A DNA stretch of 16,280 nucleotides, taken from assembly GCA_030038695.1 (NCBI GenBank), contig JASHSN010000528.1, positions 1 through 16,280 of the forward strand, in the 5' to 3' direction. The translations under genes and the position numbers were made by a program. This DNA is from Nitrososphaeraceae archaeon (lineage in GTDB: Archaea; Thermoproteota; Nitrososphaeria; Nitrososphaerales; Nitrososphaeraceae). Shown here one piece after another: positions 1-7,285 of the stretch (position 1 is the first letter of the stretch; every line of letters starts with the position of its first letter). The notes under the pieces are model-generated. The model worked only from the letters and a program-made list of their open reading frames with translations, had not been told where the DNA came from and did no database searches.

Positions 1-1
1 T

Positions 2-61
2 TGTTCATGGGATGCTTCTTCGAACATCGAAGGTAAATTCTATTGTGCCAATACGAAGTAA
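2..61 (+). CDS. Possible 3' end of a gene cut by the window edge
   Basis: Frame 2 is open from the window start and ends in TAA at 59-61, giving a tail that contains SWDASSNIEGKFYC. The Trp/Ser-rich stretch followed by a Lys-Phe-Tyr-Cys strand faintly recalls small DUF4242-type ferredoxin-like proteins, but this is a weak impression from a few residues. If it is that family, the stop comes early and the copy is truncated. A second frame is also open from position 3 to a TGA at 105-107, with a tail ending KEYMDKETWMQQ, and overlaps the next gene's start. Only one of the two can be real and I cannot decide between them. Confidence 0.25.
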   Translation, partial: CSWDASSNIEGKFYCANTK

Positions 62-91
62 ACTCGTGAAAGAATATATGGACAAAGAGAC

Positions 92-1099
92 ATGGATGCA
101 GCAGTGACCACTGTTTTGTTACTGGTTTTTATTGCCATTAGCACAAATACAATGATGAGCTCTAATTATTTTGCTACGGCGATTTTTGCGTACAGTAAAC
201 CAAATCAAGTTAACTACGATATTACAGAAGGCTTAGACATTTACAATATACCATTAAAAAAAGTGCATGTAGGAGATATTGACATTGCATACAAGACTTT
301 TGGTAAAGGTAACAATACAATAATACTCATCAATGGAGCGGGCGAAAACATGAATTTTTGGGACCCGCACTTCTTAAAGGTATTATCGGCAAATAACTCT
401 GTAATTGTTTTTGATAGTCGTGGAATAGGAAACACCACCTTGGGAAACAAACCATTCACAATAAGTCAATTTGCAAACGATACTGCAGGTTTGTTGGATG
501 CGCTCAAGATTAATAAAAAAGTAGATGTTCTAGGATTCTCTTTGGGTTCATTGACAGCCCAGGAGCTTACTCTTGGACATCCGGATAAGGTTAACAAACT
601 CATACTTTATGCATCAAGTTGCGGTGGTAAACAGGCTACACCTCCAACACTAGCAATTTTGAAAGACTTCGCCATATTAGGAAATCCCGAGATACAGAAG
701 AAAATGTCTTATGTTCAGAATGTAAGGGTTCAAGGGGACTTGCTATTTCCAAAGAAATGGATCCAGGAAAATCCTAACTATGTTGAAAATCTTCCTAAGC
801 CTGGTGAATTAATTAATCCTGTAATTCTTAAACGTCAAGCATTCAACGCATTTCCTAGTTTCATCCAGACCGGTTCATGTAATTTAATTGGGACTATAAA
901 GGCGCCAACCTTAGTAATAGTTGGAACTGAAGACGCCTCCATACCAGTTCCTAATTCTTTAGTACTTGCAGAAGGAATTCCTGGTGCGTGGCTAGTGCAG
1001 ATACATGGAGGAGGACATGGAGCGTTGTGGCAGTATCCAGATGAATTTGGTAGAGTGTTGCAGACATTTCTTATAACTACAACATACACTAGCAGATGA
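92..1099 (+). CDS. Alpha/beta hydrolase with N-terminal signal or membrane anchor
   Basis: A 335-residue serine hydrolase of the alpha/beta fold, acting on an ester, lactone or similar bond of unknown substrate. Residues 5-33 are hydrophobic and end in a small-residue stretch (ATAIFA), which suggests a signal peptide or anchor and action outside the membrane. The core begins near residue 58. The oxyanion region is ILINGAGENMNFWDP (78-92), the nucleophile elbow is GFSLGS (Ser150), the likely acid is Asp281 in GTEDASIP, and the catalytic His is His309 in GGGHG. The spacing is normal for the family, so the enzyme looks intact. The ATG at 92 follows an in-frame stop at 59-61 and has no clear Shine-Dalgarno sequence. 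The nitroreductase gene follows 68 bp downstream and may be co-transcribed. The family call is secure and the substrate is unknown. Confidence 0.9.
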   Translation: MDAAVTTVLLLVFIAISTNTMMSSNYFATAIFAYSKPNQVNYDITEGLDIYNIPLKKVHVGDIDIAYKTFGKGNNTIILINGAGENMNFWDPHFLKVLSANNSVIVFDSRGIGNTTLGNKPFTISQFANDTAGLLDALKINKKVDVLGFSLGSLTAQELTLGHPDKVNKLILYASSCGGKQATPPTLAILKDFAILGNPEIQKKMSYVQNVRVQGDLLFPKKWIQENPNYVENLPKPGELINPVILKRQAFNAFPSFIQTGSCNLIGTIKAPTLVIVGTEDASIPVPNSLVLAEGIPGAWLVQIHGGGHGALWQYPDEFGRVLQTFLITTTYTSR

Positions 1100-1133
1100 A
1101 AGAGTTAGGTTATTTCTGACAATACTAAAATTC

Positions 1134-1141
1134 AAGGAGGT
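1134..1141 (+). promoter_or_regulatory. Strong Shine-Dalgarno sequence at unusual distance
   Basis: AAGGAGGT is nearly perfectly complementary to the 3' end of archaeal 16S rRNA. It lies 27 nt upstream of the ATG at 1168, much further than the usual 5-10 nt. No ATG, GTG or TTG in that frame lies closer to it, so it either serves a small unrecognised leader ORF or acts at a distance. Confidence 0.6.
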
Positions 1142-1167
1142 ATATATTAAAAGAGACACATATTCAC

Positions 1168-1815
1168 ATGCAACCTTCCATTTCTGCCAGAGAGTTACTT
1201 ACAACAACCAGAGCAGTACGCAAACGACTTGATCTTACCCGTCCAGTAGAACGTGAAGTAATTGAAGAATGCATAGCAATAGCACAGCAAGCCCCTACAT
1301 CTGCTAATACAGAGAATCAGCACTTTGTAGTAGTCACCGATCCTATCAAAAAGAACGCACTTGCAGAACTATTTCGGAGAGGTTGGCAGACTTATGTAAA
1401 CCTTCCAAGACCAGCGAGTAACAAGTCTGAAGATTCTAGACGTGATGCTACGCAATCAAGGGTAGGTTCCTCAGCTGAATATCTAAGAGATCACTTACAG
1501 GAAGTTCCAGTTCATGTAATTCCTTGTATAGCATCCCGCACTGAAGGAATGCCAACAGTCATGCAAAGCGAAGTATGGAGTTCTATTGCTCCAGCAGTAT
1601 GGAGCTTCATGCTTGCAGCTCATTCCTTCGGACTTGGCACATCTTGGACCATCTTACATCTGTTTTATGAAAAAGAGGCAGCAAGTATCTTGAATATTCC
1701 ATATAAGGAAGTAATGCAAGCTGCATTAATTCCCGTGGGCTATACAAAAGGTATTCACTTCAAGTCTGTACCTCGTGAACCAGTTTCTAAGGTAGTACAT
1801 TGGAACAGTTGGTAA
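1168..1815 (+). CDS. Nitroreductase-family flavoprotein
   Basis: A 215-residue protein of the FMN-dependent nitroreductase superfamily, which uses NAD(P)H to reduce nitro groups, quinones or related acceptors in the cytoplasm. The N-terminal signature TTRAVRKRLDLTRPV (12-26) matches the family's opening Arg-x-x-Arg phosphate-binding motif. It is followed by the AQQAPTSANTENQHFVVV segment (39-56), the typical 'AP(S/T)' flavin loop. The hydrophobic helix PAVWSFMLAAHSFGLGTSW (142-160) is the second flavin-contact region. The C-terminus carries a conserved R-x-P segment and ends in HWNSW. Length is normal for the family. It lies 68 bp downstream of the hydrolase, probably in the same transcript. 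Substrate and cofactor preference cannot be read from the sequence. Confidence 0.9.
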   Translation: MQPSISARELLTTTRAVRKRLDLTRPVEREVIEECIAIAQQAPTSANTENQHFVVVTDPIKKNALAELFRRGWQTYVNLPRPASNKSEDSRRDATQSRVGSSAEYLRDHLQEVPVHVIPCIASRTEGMPTVMQSEVWSSIAPAVWSFMLAAHSFGLGTSWTILHLFYEKEAASILNIPYKEVMQAALIPVGYTKGIHFKSVPREPVSKVVHWNSW

Positions 1816-2314
1816 AAATATGTAGTAAAGAAGTACATTTAATGTGACGGACATATTCTGTTCCAATATCGGCTAGTTGTATTGTTCGCGCCCACATGGT
1901 ACCCCTTGTATTGTTGGTTTTATACTGTCAAGGAATATTCGCAAATTTATCGTATGTTACAATTGGTTCGTTGCAGCGTTAGTTTTTGTTGATGTAGTCG
2001 TTTCTACAGACTGTCACGCTACTAATTTTGTAGCTAAATAACGTAAAAGTGCATATCCACACACAAAATTATTTTAACTAAATTTTCGTATGAGCGTATG
2101 TATTGGTACCTGTTGTTGCAGATTAAAATTTTCTCATCTGCAGTTATGGCTATTAATCCGTGGTCGACAGTTCCACTTGAGCTATTCAATTAATACCTTC
2201 AGAAAAAGTGAATCTTGATGCAACATCCGCTAGCTTTGGAAGTCAGGTGATTAGATACATCAAGTCAAGGCATAGCAAAAAAAGGGGAAAGATAAGAGCT
2301 AATTGCTCTAGTCC
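1816..2314 (+). other. Intergenic stretch without a convincing gene
   Basis: No open frame here looks like a protein. It contains a short dyad (TGCAGAT at 2117-2123 against ATCTGCA at 2136-2142) and one copy of a 20-nt motif that recurs at 6999 (listed separately). An AT-rich composition and scattered stops in all frames fit non-coding or decayed DNA. Confidence 0.6.
2031..2050 (+). repeat. Dispersed 20-nt repeat, copy 1
   Basis: TAGCTAAATAACGTAAAAGT is found here and again, identical, at 6999-7018. A looser relative (ATAACGTAATAGCATTTCTAC-like) occurs near 9405-9425. All are intergenic. Confidence 0.6.
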
Positions 2315-2920
2315 CTATTTGGTTGCATTTGCTACTGCTGCTAAGGGGCTCACTGGACATACTTCTGCTCCTTGCTGCTCACTGCTTAGACATAGTGGGA
2401 ACATGTTTGAGCGATCTATTGGAGGTACCCATGTTCCTCTAGGCTGATCACCTTCGCGAGCGCTAATAGTTGAGAGTACTGCAAATGCCCCACCCTTTAG
2501 CACATGATTCATGTTGTGGTCTACACCAACGTATAGTGAGTCCTGTATTAGGGGATTCGTGTTAGGGAATTTGGCTTCAATGACCTGACCATCTGCAGGT
2601 GGAATCCAATTGACTTGGTCATTCAGATCGTGCGTCATCAAATGTCCTGTTGCAGGATCATAACCATAGTAGTCGTTCTGGTATGTGCCTATGAAGTGAA
2701 AAGCTAGACCATCATTGGGGCCTGCGTTGAAAATGTACCATCTTGTTAGCTCATTTGGCTGCACTTTGAAGACTATTGCATTGCTGTTGAGCGGTAATGT
2801 ACAGTCTTCATTTGGAAGCCCAAGACATGGCATACCATCAGGATTGGGAGGACACACTTCTCCGCTCCCGATCGATGGTATGTATTTGCAGAGGCCGTTC
2901 AGGAAGCTGCAGTTGCGCCA
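2315..2920 (-). pseudogene. C-terminal cupredoxin domain of a multicopper oxidase / NirK-like protein (truncated)
   Basis: The open frame runs from just after an in-frame TAG (2921-2923) to a stop at 2315; the only start before the conserved part is a GTG at 2857, which gives 180 residues. Numbered from that GTG, the segment TRWYIFNAGPNDG leads into LAFHFIGTY (His54), and a later strand VGVDHNMNHVLKGGAFAVL contains His114. These two motifs match the copper-ligand strands of the last cupredoxin domain in two-domain multicopper oxidases and copper nitrite reductases. The full family is roughly twice this size or more, and the N-terminal domain with the Cys-containing type 1 site is absent. The Cys-rich lead-in (VCPPNPDGMPCLGLPNEDC) is readable upstream of the GTG as well. 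A free-standing single-domain cupredoxin cannot be fully excluded, but the stop codon and the neighbouring broken gene favour a remnant. Confidence 0.7.
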
Positions 2921-2969
2921 CTATGACACCGCGAATCGTTCTTTATATATAAATTAAAAAATAGGAGGA

Positions 2970-3338
2970 CTAGCCGCCGTTGTTATCCCCGCAATCGGTG
3001 CCATCACCGCAGTCACTCATGATCGTCATCCAAGTTATTACTTTTTGTGGAACTATTATTATAATATAGTATCCGATGCCGATTTTTTGGTACTGAACAT
3101 ATTTACCAGAAAGCATTTTGTGTGCTTTTTCTAATAATACCTGTTCATTTTATTCTAATTCTTTACCTCCTATTATCGAGGCCTTTCCTTGAATCATAAT
3201 GAAATAAAGTTTTCTCCAATCTTCGTCGTATTCATCAATTAATAGGGCAATGTTTGGATTTTGTTGTATGTTCTTTATAAGATAAATTAAATCAATAACG
3301 CAGCACATTGTTTTAAAAATCTTATATTTTAGAATCAA
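2970..3338 (-). pseudogene. PPOX-class (pyridoxamine phosphate oxidase-like, F420/flavin) gene interrupted by TAA
   Basis: Reading from 3338, the peptide IKNIQQNPNIALLIDEYDED leads directly into WRKLYFIMIQGKASIIGG. This is the characteristic core of PPOX-fold F420/FMN-binding proteins (a 'hxxNPxVALLxDxYDEDW' strand followed by a hydrophobic strand and 'GKA'). The frame hits TAA at 3150-3152, but continues in the same frame for another 59 codons to TAG at 2970-2972. That downstream part, including LLEKAHKMLSGKYVQY and then IIIIVPQKVITWM, fits the family's C-terminal helix and last strand (usually '...KVVSW'). So the gene is broken by a point mutation rather than ended there. The N-terminal third (normally the first two strands) is missing or scrambled upstream of 3338. 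The tail ends with a Cys/Asp/Gly-rich extension. It sits tail-to-head before the cupredoxin remnant. Confidence 0.75.
3321..3331 (+). promoter_or_regulatory. TATA box for the small Gly/Tyr-rich protein
   Basis: CTTATATTTTA is centred about 29 nt before the ATG at 3355. With archaeal spacing of about 25 nt from TATA to transcription start, the mRNA would begin at or just before the start codon. Confidence 0.45.
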
Positions 3339-3354
3339 GTATAAGAATATAGAT

Positions 3355-3531
3355 ATGGAAAAAGGTATGTTAAATAGACAGGGAACAATATTTCTCAGTA
3401 CTATAGCTATTGCGGCAGTGGCAATACTATTTGTCTTAGGGCCTATAGTTGGAAACCAACAAGCATTTGCATACGGCTACCATTACCACCACTACTACGG
3501 CGGCTACGGCGGCTACGGCGGCGGATACTAG
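3355..3531 (+). CDS. Small secreted Gly/Tyr/His-rich protein
   Basis: A complete 58-codon gene. The N-terminus MEKGMLNRQGT is followed by a hydrophobic helix (residues 12-32, IFLSTIAIAAVAILFVLGPIV). A cleavage-like NQQAFA stretch leads into a mature tail of about 20 residues, GYHYHHYYGGYGGYGGGY, made almost only of Gly, Tyr and His. This is the layout of a signal peptide plus a low-complexity extracellular peptide. The His-His-Tyr cluster could bind metal and the YGG repeats could self-associate or serve in a surface layer; both are guesses. The codons of the tail (GGC TAC GGC) repeat as 9-nt units, so it has grown by slippage. A TATA box lies about 29 nt upstream and a T-rich terminator follows, which makes it a self-contained transcription unit. 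Confidence 0.7.
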   Translation: MEKGMLNRQGTIFLSTIAIAAVAILFVLGPIVGNQQAFAYGYHYHHYYGGYGGYGGGY

Positions 3532-3573
3532 CTACAGACGCTAGAATAACTGAATATAAAGTCCATTCAACCT

Positions 3574-3590
3574 ATTTTTTTATTTTTTTA
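3574..3590 (+). terminator. T-rich archaeal terminator
   Basis: Two runs of seven T residues separated by one A lie about 45 nt after the stop of the small Gly/Tyr-rich gene. Archaeal transcription commonly terminates at such U-rich tracts without needing a hairpin. Confidence 0.6.
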
Positions 3591-3884
3591 TGAACTTAAG
3601 TATCGAAAGTGACCGTTAGGATCTGTGCGATCTTGTGATTCTCTACACAGATCGAACACACGCAATAACTTTAACCCCTGTAGAGCAAAAATTCCTCAAA
3701 ATAGCTAGATAGCCACATCAGTAATCATAGTACTACCTATTATTACATAATTTGTTAATGCGTGAGAACACCTTTTGAAAGCATCGTAAGGGGGTATGAT
3801 TAGTACGTAGATCTAAAGACTTCCATATAGATGAATCAAACAAATATAATGACCGAGCAGTGCAAGCAAATTGGGCAACTTCTA
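3591..3884 (+). other. Intergenic stretch with a hairpin
   Basis: No gene recognised. It includes an 8-bp inverted repeat, GATCTGTG at 3620-3627 and CACAGATC at 3646-3653, with an 18-nt loop. No T-run follows it directly, so it is not an obvious terminator. The rest is AT-rich and has stops in all frames. Confidence 0.5.
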
Positions 3885-4247
3885 TTATCCTATCGGATCA
3901 TTACCACCAAACTCTGTATAGAATTCTTTATACTTGTCGTATTCATATCTGATTCTTTGTAAATGCTTGTCATTGCTACTCCTGCTATCACGCAGAAGTT
4001 GACCTAGTCTTATTACCTTCGCCCCAAACGCCTCTCTTATAAGTTCCATCTCTTCGTCTGACCATGTTCTATTAACTATCCTCATTACTCTTCTACTTCG
4101 ATATGACAGGGCCTTATTGATTTCGTTAGAGTGTGCCTTTGGCCTCCTCTCGCTCACTCGCTTCATTTGATCACTTGACGAAGCCAACGGTTCGTCAGCC
4201 ATCGATTCAAAATTACAGAAGCGCGGTCGTCCATGATCCGGTAACAT
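3885..4247 (-). CDS. Hypothetical basic protein with WSDEE helix region
   Basis: A 120-residue ORF of unknown family. The first half is rich in Arg, Lys and Ser and looks disordered (positions 20-57). The second half holds a compact helical segment, RTWSDEEMELIREAF, followed by LRDSRSSNDKHLQRIRYEYD and an aromatic tail ending in GGNDPIG. The 'W-S-D-E-E-x-x-L-I' pattern resembles the first helix of a SANT/Myb-like or other small DNA-binding fold, but without a second Trp pattern this stays a guess. The ATG overlaps the stop of a 25-codon upstream ORF as TGATG, so it is likely translated by coupling. Another ATG (residue 16) gives a shorter form. It could also be a remnant. Confidence 0.45.
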   Translation of the reverse strand: MLPDHGRPRFCNFESMADEPLASSSDQMKRVSERRPKAHSNEINKALSYRSRRVMRIVNRTWSDEEMELIREAFGAKVIRLGQLLRDSRSSNDKHLQRIRYEYDKYKEFYTEFGGNDPIG

Positions 4248-4324
4248 CAGGCGATTTTAACAGCCTTGCGGCGATTCATCACTGAATCTATAGCCCAATG
4301 TGCACGCTTCAGACGTTCTGACAT
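4247..4324 (-). CDS. 25-residue basic ORF coupled to the downstream gene
   Basis: ATG at 4322-4324 opens a 25-codon frame encoding MSERLKRAHWAIDSVMNRRK and five further residues, ending in TGA that shares its A with the next ATG (TGATG). The peptide is helical and basic and reads like a real N-terminus. It may be a leader peptide, or the true start of the longer gene separated by a one-base frameshift. Confidence 0.4.
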   Translation of the reverse strand: MSERLKRAHWAIDSVMNRRKAVKIA

Positions 4325-4715
4325 TACATAATAATCATATCATTAAGATCGACATACCAAATCTCTATCCTATGTTGTCTTCCTGTCTTCCATCCTTTAG
4401 TAGACAGGTATAGAAACTGACTCTGATTCATTCAACAATAATAAGTATGAATTTCTGGCATGTCAACTTTGAGTGTAAGGCGTATAAACAAATGCTGAAA
4501 ATGAAAGAGAAAAAGCAGTGTAAAAGCCCCAGGAATATGGACAATACCGTTTGGCAGCGGCGGGACATAATATAGTGATGTTAGACGCCACCACCGTGCT
4601 AGAAGTTTGATTGCTGCAATTCGCTGCAAAAAATACCTTGTCCGTAAATAACAGAAAAAGAATAGATCACCACGGAGAAACATTGACTACGACTGAAGCT
4701 AGGACGGAAGATCAA
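4325..4715 (+). other. Leader and promoter region of the MFS gene
   Basis: No separate gene supported. A TATA-like ATAATATA lies at 4567-4574. In the frame of the MFS gene there are two upstream alternative starts, TTG at 4611 and TTG at 4683, the latter preceded by GGAGA five nt upstream. The predicted extra N-terminal residues are polar and not conserved-looking. Confidence 0.4.
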
Positions 4716-6203
4716 ATGTTAAATTCGCCAACATTAACTAAGGCTGGTTCTTCGCGACGATCCGTAGTATTAGCCCTGATTACTTTGGCGCAGTTCATGG
4801 TAATAGTAGATTCTACGATCGTTCAGGTTGCCTTGCCATCTATTGGAAGAGAATTCGGTGTATCTCTCAATGGATTGCAATGGATAGTTACTACTTATGG
4901 CTTGACTCTGGCAGGTTTTCTAATGCTTTCTGGGCGTGTGGGAGATATCTATGGTCACAAGAAGTTGTTCATCATAGGACTTCTACTCTTTTCTCTAGCT
5001 TCGTTGACAGGTGGTCTTGCTCCTTCTGAAATTGTTTTGATCTTTGCAAGAGTGGTTCAAGGACTAGGCGCTGCGATGACTTCTGCGACAGGACTATCAA
5101 TTCTAGTCGCAGCCTTTCCAGAAGGCATGGCAAGAAATCGCGCCCTAAGTGTTTTTGCGGCAGCTACGGGTTCAGGTTTTGCCGCTGGAATGATCTTGGG
5201 AGGAACAATCACAGCAACCTTGGGATGGAGATGGGTGTTCGACATTAATGTACCAATAGGAGTCGCTGTATCCTGGCTATCAATCAAGTACATTTCAAGT
5301 ACCATCGGACGAACCCATGAAAACAGACAGCTAGATATTTTTGGGGCAGTTTCAGTAACAGCTGGACTGATGTTACTTGTTTATTCTCTCAACGTTGCAC
5401 AGAATATTGGGATCGGATCTCTTGAAACGCTCGAGCTTCTATTATCGTCAGTCATAGTCCTAGTTGCCTTTCTTTTTATCGAGTATCGCTCAAAGGCACC
5501 TCTTATGCCCTTAGGATTCATACGAAGAAGCTCAAGCTTTGGAGCAAACATAATTGGCTTGCTTCAGGTAGCTGCGTTTGTAGGAATGATATTTATTCTG
5601 ACAAATTATCTTCAGCAGTTGCTCGGCTACTCTGCACTTTCAGCCGGCCTCGCATTTGCCCCAATGGGTGTTGTATTTCTAGTCGTTTCTGGCTTTTTGT
5701 CAGCACGACTCGTGAATCGCTTCGGTGTCAAACCAATCTTAATATCGGGGATGGTTTTGCAGACAATCGGCTACGTATTGCTTTCGGGGATCTCTCTCAC
5801 AGAAAGCTACTTTGGATTACTCGTACCAATGCTCGTCATAGCGTTTGGAACTGGGTTAGGCTTCACTGCAATCAACATAGCCGCACTCACCGGAGCGAGG
5901 AGAGGAGAAGAAGGCCTTGCTTCAGGATTGATCAATACTTCTCGTCAAATCGGAGGTCCAATAGGTCTAGCAGTACTCTTGACAGTTGCAAATTTTGGAA
6001 CCCCAGATCCAACAGGTCAGTTGGTACAACCAGCAGCGGCAATTGTAACGGGATTTGGTTACGCGCTCTTAGCAGCAGCACTGCTCACGGGGATAGGAAT
6101 TATCTTTGCGGCTTTAATCAAACGTGAAAGACATTGTCAAGCTAAAGTAGTGGCGTCTACCATCATAGTTAAGGGAGCTCGTAGCTGTCGAATACACGAG
6201 TAG
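4716..6203 (+). CDS. MFS drug/proton antiporter, DHA2 (14-TM) family
   Basis: A proton-driven exporter of the EmrB/QacA type in the cytoplasmic membrane. From the ATG at 4716 the protein has 495 residues, typical for DHA2. TM1 ends in VDSTIVQVALPSIGREFG (Asp32), the DHA2-specific motif D1. Motif A follows as GRVGDIYGHKK (73-83). Near residues 150-170 a Gly-rich GSGFAAGMILGGTI stretch matches the antiporter motif C, and it is followed by the usual W-R-W-V-F-D-I-N-V-P-I-G segment. Further hydrophobic helices continue to the C-terminus and give about 14. The start at 4716 is chosen because it places a short polar N-terminus before TM1 and has GGAAG 5 nt upstream; TTG 4683 and 4611 are alternatives. 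The gene converges on a ribbon-helix-helix regulator whose stop is 6 bp away. Substrate is unknown. Confidence 0.92.
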   Translation: MLNSPTLTKAGSSRRSVVLALITLAQFMVIVDSTIVQVALPSIGREFGVSLNGLQWIVTTYGLTLAGFLMLSGRVGDIYGHKKLFIIGLLLFSLASLTGGLAPSEIVLIFARVVQGLGAAMTSATGLSILVAAFPEGMARNRALSVFAAATGSGFAAGMILGGTITATLGWRWVFDINVPIGVAVSWLSIKYISSTIGRTHENRQLDIFGAVSVTAGLMLLVYSLNVAQNIGIGSLETLELLLSSVIVLVAFLFIEYRSKAPLMPLGFIRRSSSFGANIIGLLQVAAFVGMIFILTNYLQQLLGYSALSAGLAFAPMGVVFLVVSGFLSARLVNRFGVKPILISGMVLQTIGYVLLSGISLTESYFGLLVPMLVIAFGTGLGFTAINIAALTGARRGEEGLASGLINTSRQIGGPIGLAVLLTVANFGTPDPTGQLVQPAAAIVTGFGYALLAAALLTGIGIIFAALIKRERHCQAKVVASTIIVKGARSCRIHE

Positions 6204-6209
6204 CATTAG

Positions 6210-6728
6210 TCACACTTCTATAGTGACAGAGTTTTCTGTCGAACTTAATTTCGGTTCCATATTGATCAGTTCAAAGAGGATTTTCACGTAAGCATTGACA
6301 AAGATTGACCCCTTTTCCCCGTAGCTATGCATTAACGTGATTACTCGTCTTTCCCCCGGTGAAAGAACTTCACTACGCTCGACAAAATAGGCGTAATCTG
6401 CAAGAGTGTTCAGATAATCTAGAATAGTCGTAAGTGACAATGTACCGTATCTTGCAAGAATAATCATCCTAGAGCTATTTTGAGCCACCTCTCTTGCAAG
6501 TTCAACAATTTCATTATCAGGAAGAGCTTTCAAAATCTTCCTGAACTGAAATTTGGACATTTTTATCATGCCAAACCTTTGGAAGTACCGATCGAAGTTG
6601 GCATAAGACAGAAAAAGTTGGTTCACAAGGGTGTTGAGGCTTATGTTGCGTTTCTTAGCCTCTTCCTCAAGAGCTAAGAAAGCGCTTTCATTGATCCTGA
6701 AAGATCTAGTAACAGTCTTTTCGGGCAC
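6210..6728 (-). CDS. Ribbon-helix-helix transcriptional regulator with C-terminal helical domain
   Basis: A 172-residue predicted DNA-binding regulator. Residues 5-11 (TVTRSFRI) form the antiparallel strand, 13-27 helix A (ESAFLALEEEAKKRN) and 30-45 helix B (SLNTLVNQLFLSYANF). This is the Arc/MetJ/CopG ribbon-helix-helix layout, with the usual 'N-x-S-x-N-x-L-x-N' start of helix B. The remaining 120 residues are a mostly alpha-helical domain with no motif I know; it may bind a ligand or a partner. Start is GTG at 6728, placed about 24 nt from a TATA box, which implies a leaderless mRNA. It converges with the MFS exporter (6-bp gap), so regulation of that gene by this protein is possible but is not shown by the layout, since the two do not share a promoter. 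Confidence 0.75.
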   Translation of the reverse strand: MPEKTVTRSFRINESAFLALEEEAKKRNISLNTLVNQLFLSYANFDRYFQRFGMIKMSKFQFRKILKALPDNEIVELAREVAQNSSRMIILARYGTLSLTTILDYLNTLADYAYFVERSEVLSPGERRVITLMHSYGEKGSIFVNAYVKILFELINMEPKLSSTENSVTIEV

Positions 6729-6747
6729 TTTTGATCAAACACTGGAG

Positions 6748-6756
6748 CTTATATAC
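6748..6756 (-). promoter_or_regulatory. TATA box for the RHH regulator
   Basis: On the minus strand GTATATAAG is centred about 24 nt before the GTG at 6728. That is the standard distance from TATA to transcription start, so the transcript should begin at the start codon. Confidence 0.65.
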
Positions 6757-6998
6757 TGATTCCTGTAGTAAGGACCGGAATATCTATAGAATGCTTCATT
6801 CATTCTTGTCCAAGACCATTTGCATCGCATAAATCTACAAATAATGCTACCATTAATAGCAACAAGAATATCACAGCACTAGCTAAAATATATCATTATC
6901 GCAAATGGTAGTCTTGAAGTCGTTAGGTACTAAATGAACATGTTTTTATTAGTATTATTATGACAATGTCGCCTTCTTACTGAGAGCTGCGTCGATTA

Positions 6999-7018
6999 TA
7001 GCTAAATAACGTAAAAGT
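6999..7018 (+). repeat. Dispersed 20-nt repeat, copy 2
   Basis: Identical to the 20 bases at 2031-2050 (TAGCTAAATAACGTAAAAGT). Here it opens a larger repeated unit that continues to 7330. Confidence 0.6.
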
Positions 7019-7104
7019 CTTTCTTCTATGTTGTAGATCACCTTTCTTCTCTCATACTACGTAATCTATAGCTAAACAAGTGCATTTCTACGGACAAGAG
7101 AAAC

Positions 7105-7166
7105 AAACACTGCTTTAAACTACTACACCGCAGCGCTGATTTAGCTATTAATACTGCGTAAATTAG
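7105..7166 (+). repeat. 62-nt repeat block, copy 1
   Basis: Matches 9464-9525 over 62 bases with 8 differences and no gap. Seven of the eight changes are transitions and they show no codon periodicity, so the block is not protein-coding. It contains AAACACTGCTTTAAACT and CCGCAGCGCTGAT. Confidence 0.75.
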
Positions 7167-7285
7167 TGCCGATAAAGCTATTTATGAGAAATCAAGCTTT
7201 GTACTAAAGTTTATGTCAATTTCTATTTCTATGTACAACTATCCATTCTACTATAGAACTTTCATAATAAGATGTGATCTAGGAA

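Noticed and set aside
2117..2142. 7-bp dyad TGCAGAT/ATCTGCA
   Set aside because: Short, no gene start nearby and no second copy found.
2208..2957. Plus-strand ORFs across the cupredoxin remnant
   Set aside because: They are shadows of the minus-strand multicopper oxidase fragment, which has clear domain motifs.
4432..4683. Minus-strand 83-codon ORF in front of the MFS gene
   Set aside because: Runs through the MFS leader, very rich in Phe/Leu/Tyr, no homology signal.
6127..6143. AAAGACATTGTCAAG shared with about 14843-14857
   Set aside because: 15-nt match in the MFS coding tail and in a spacer; probably chance in AT-rich DNA.
6737..6909. 57-codon plus-strand open frame upstream of the RHH regulator
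   Set aside because: No start codon and it covers the regulator's promoter; no protein signal.
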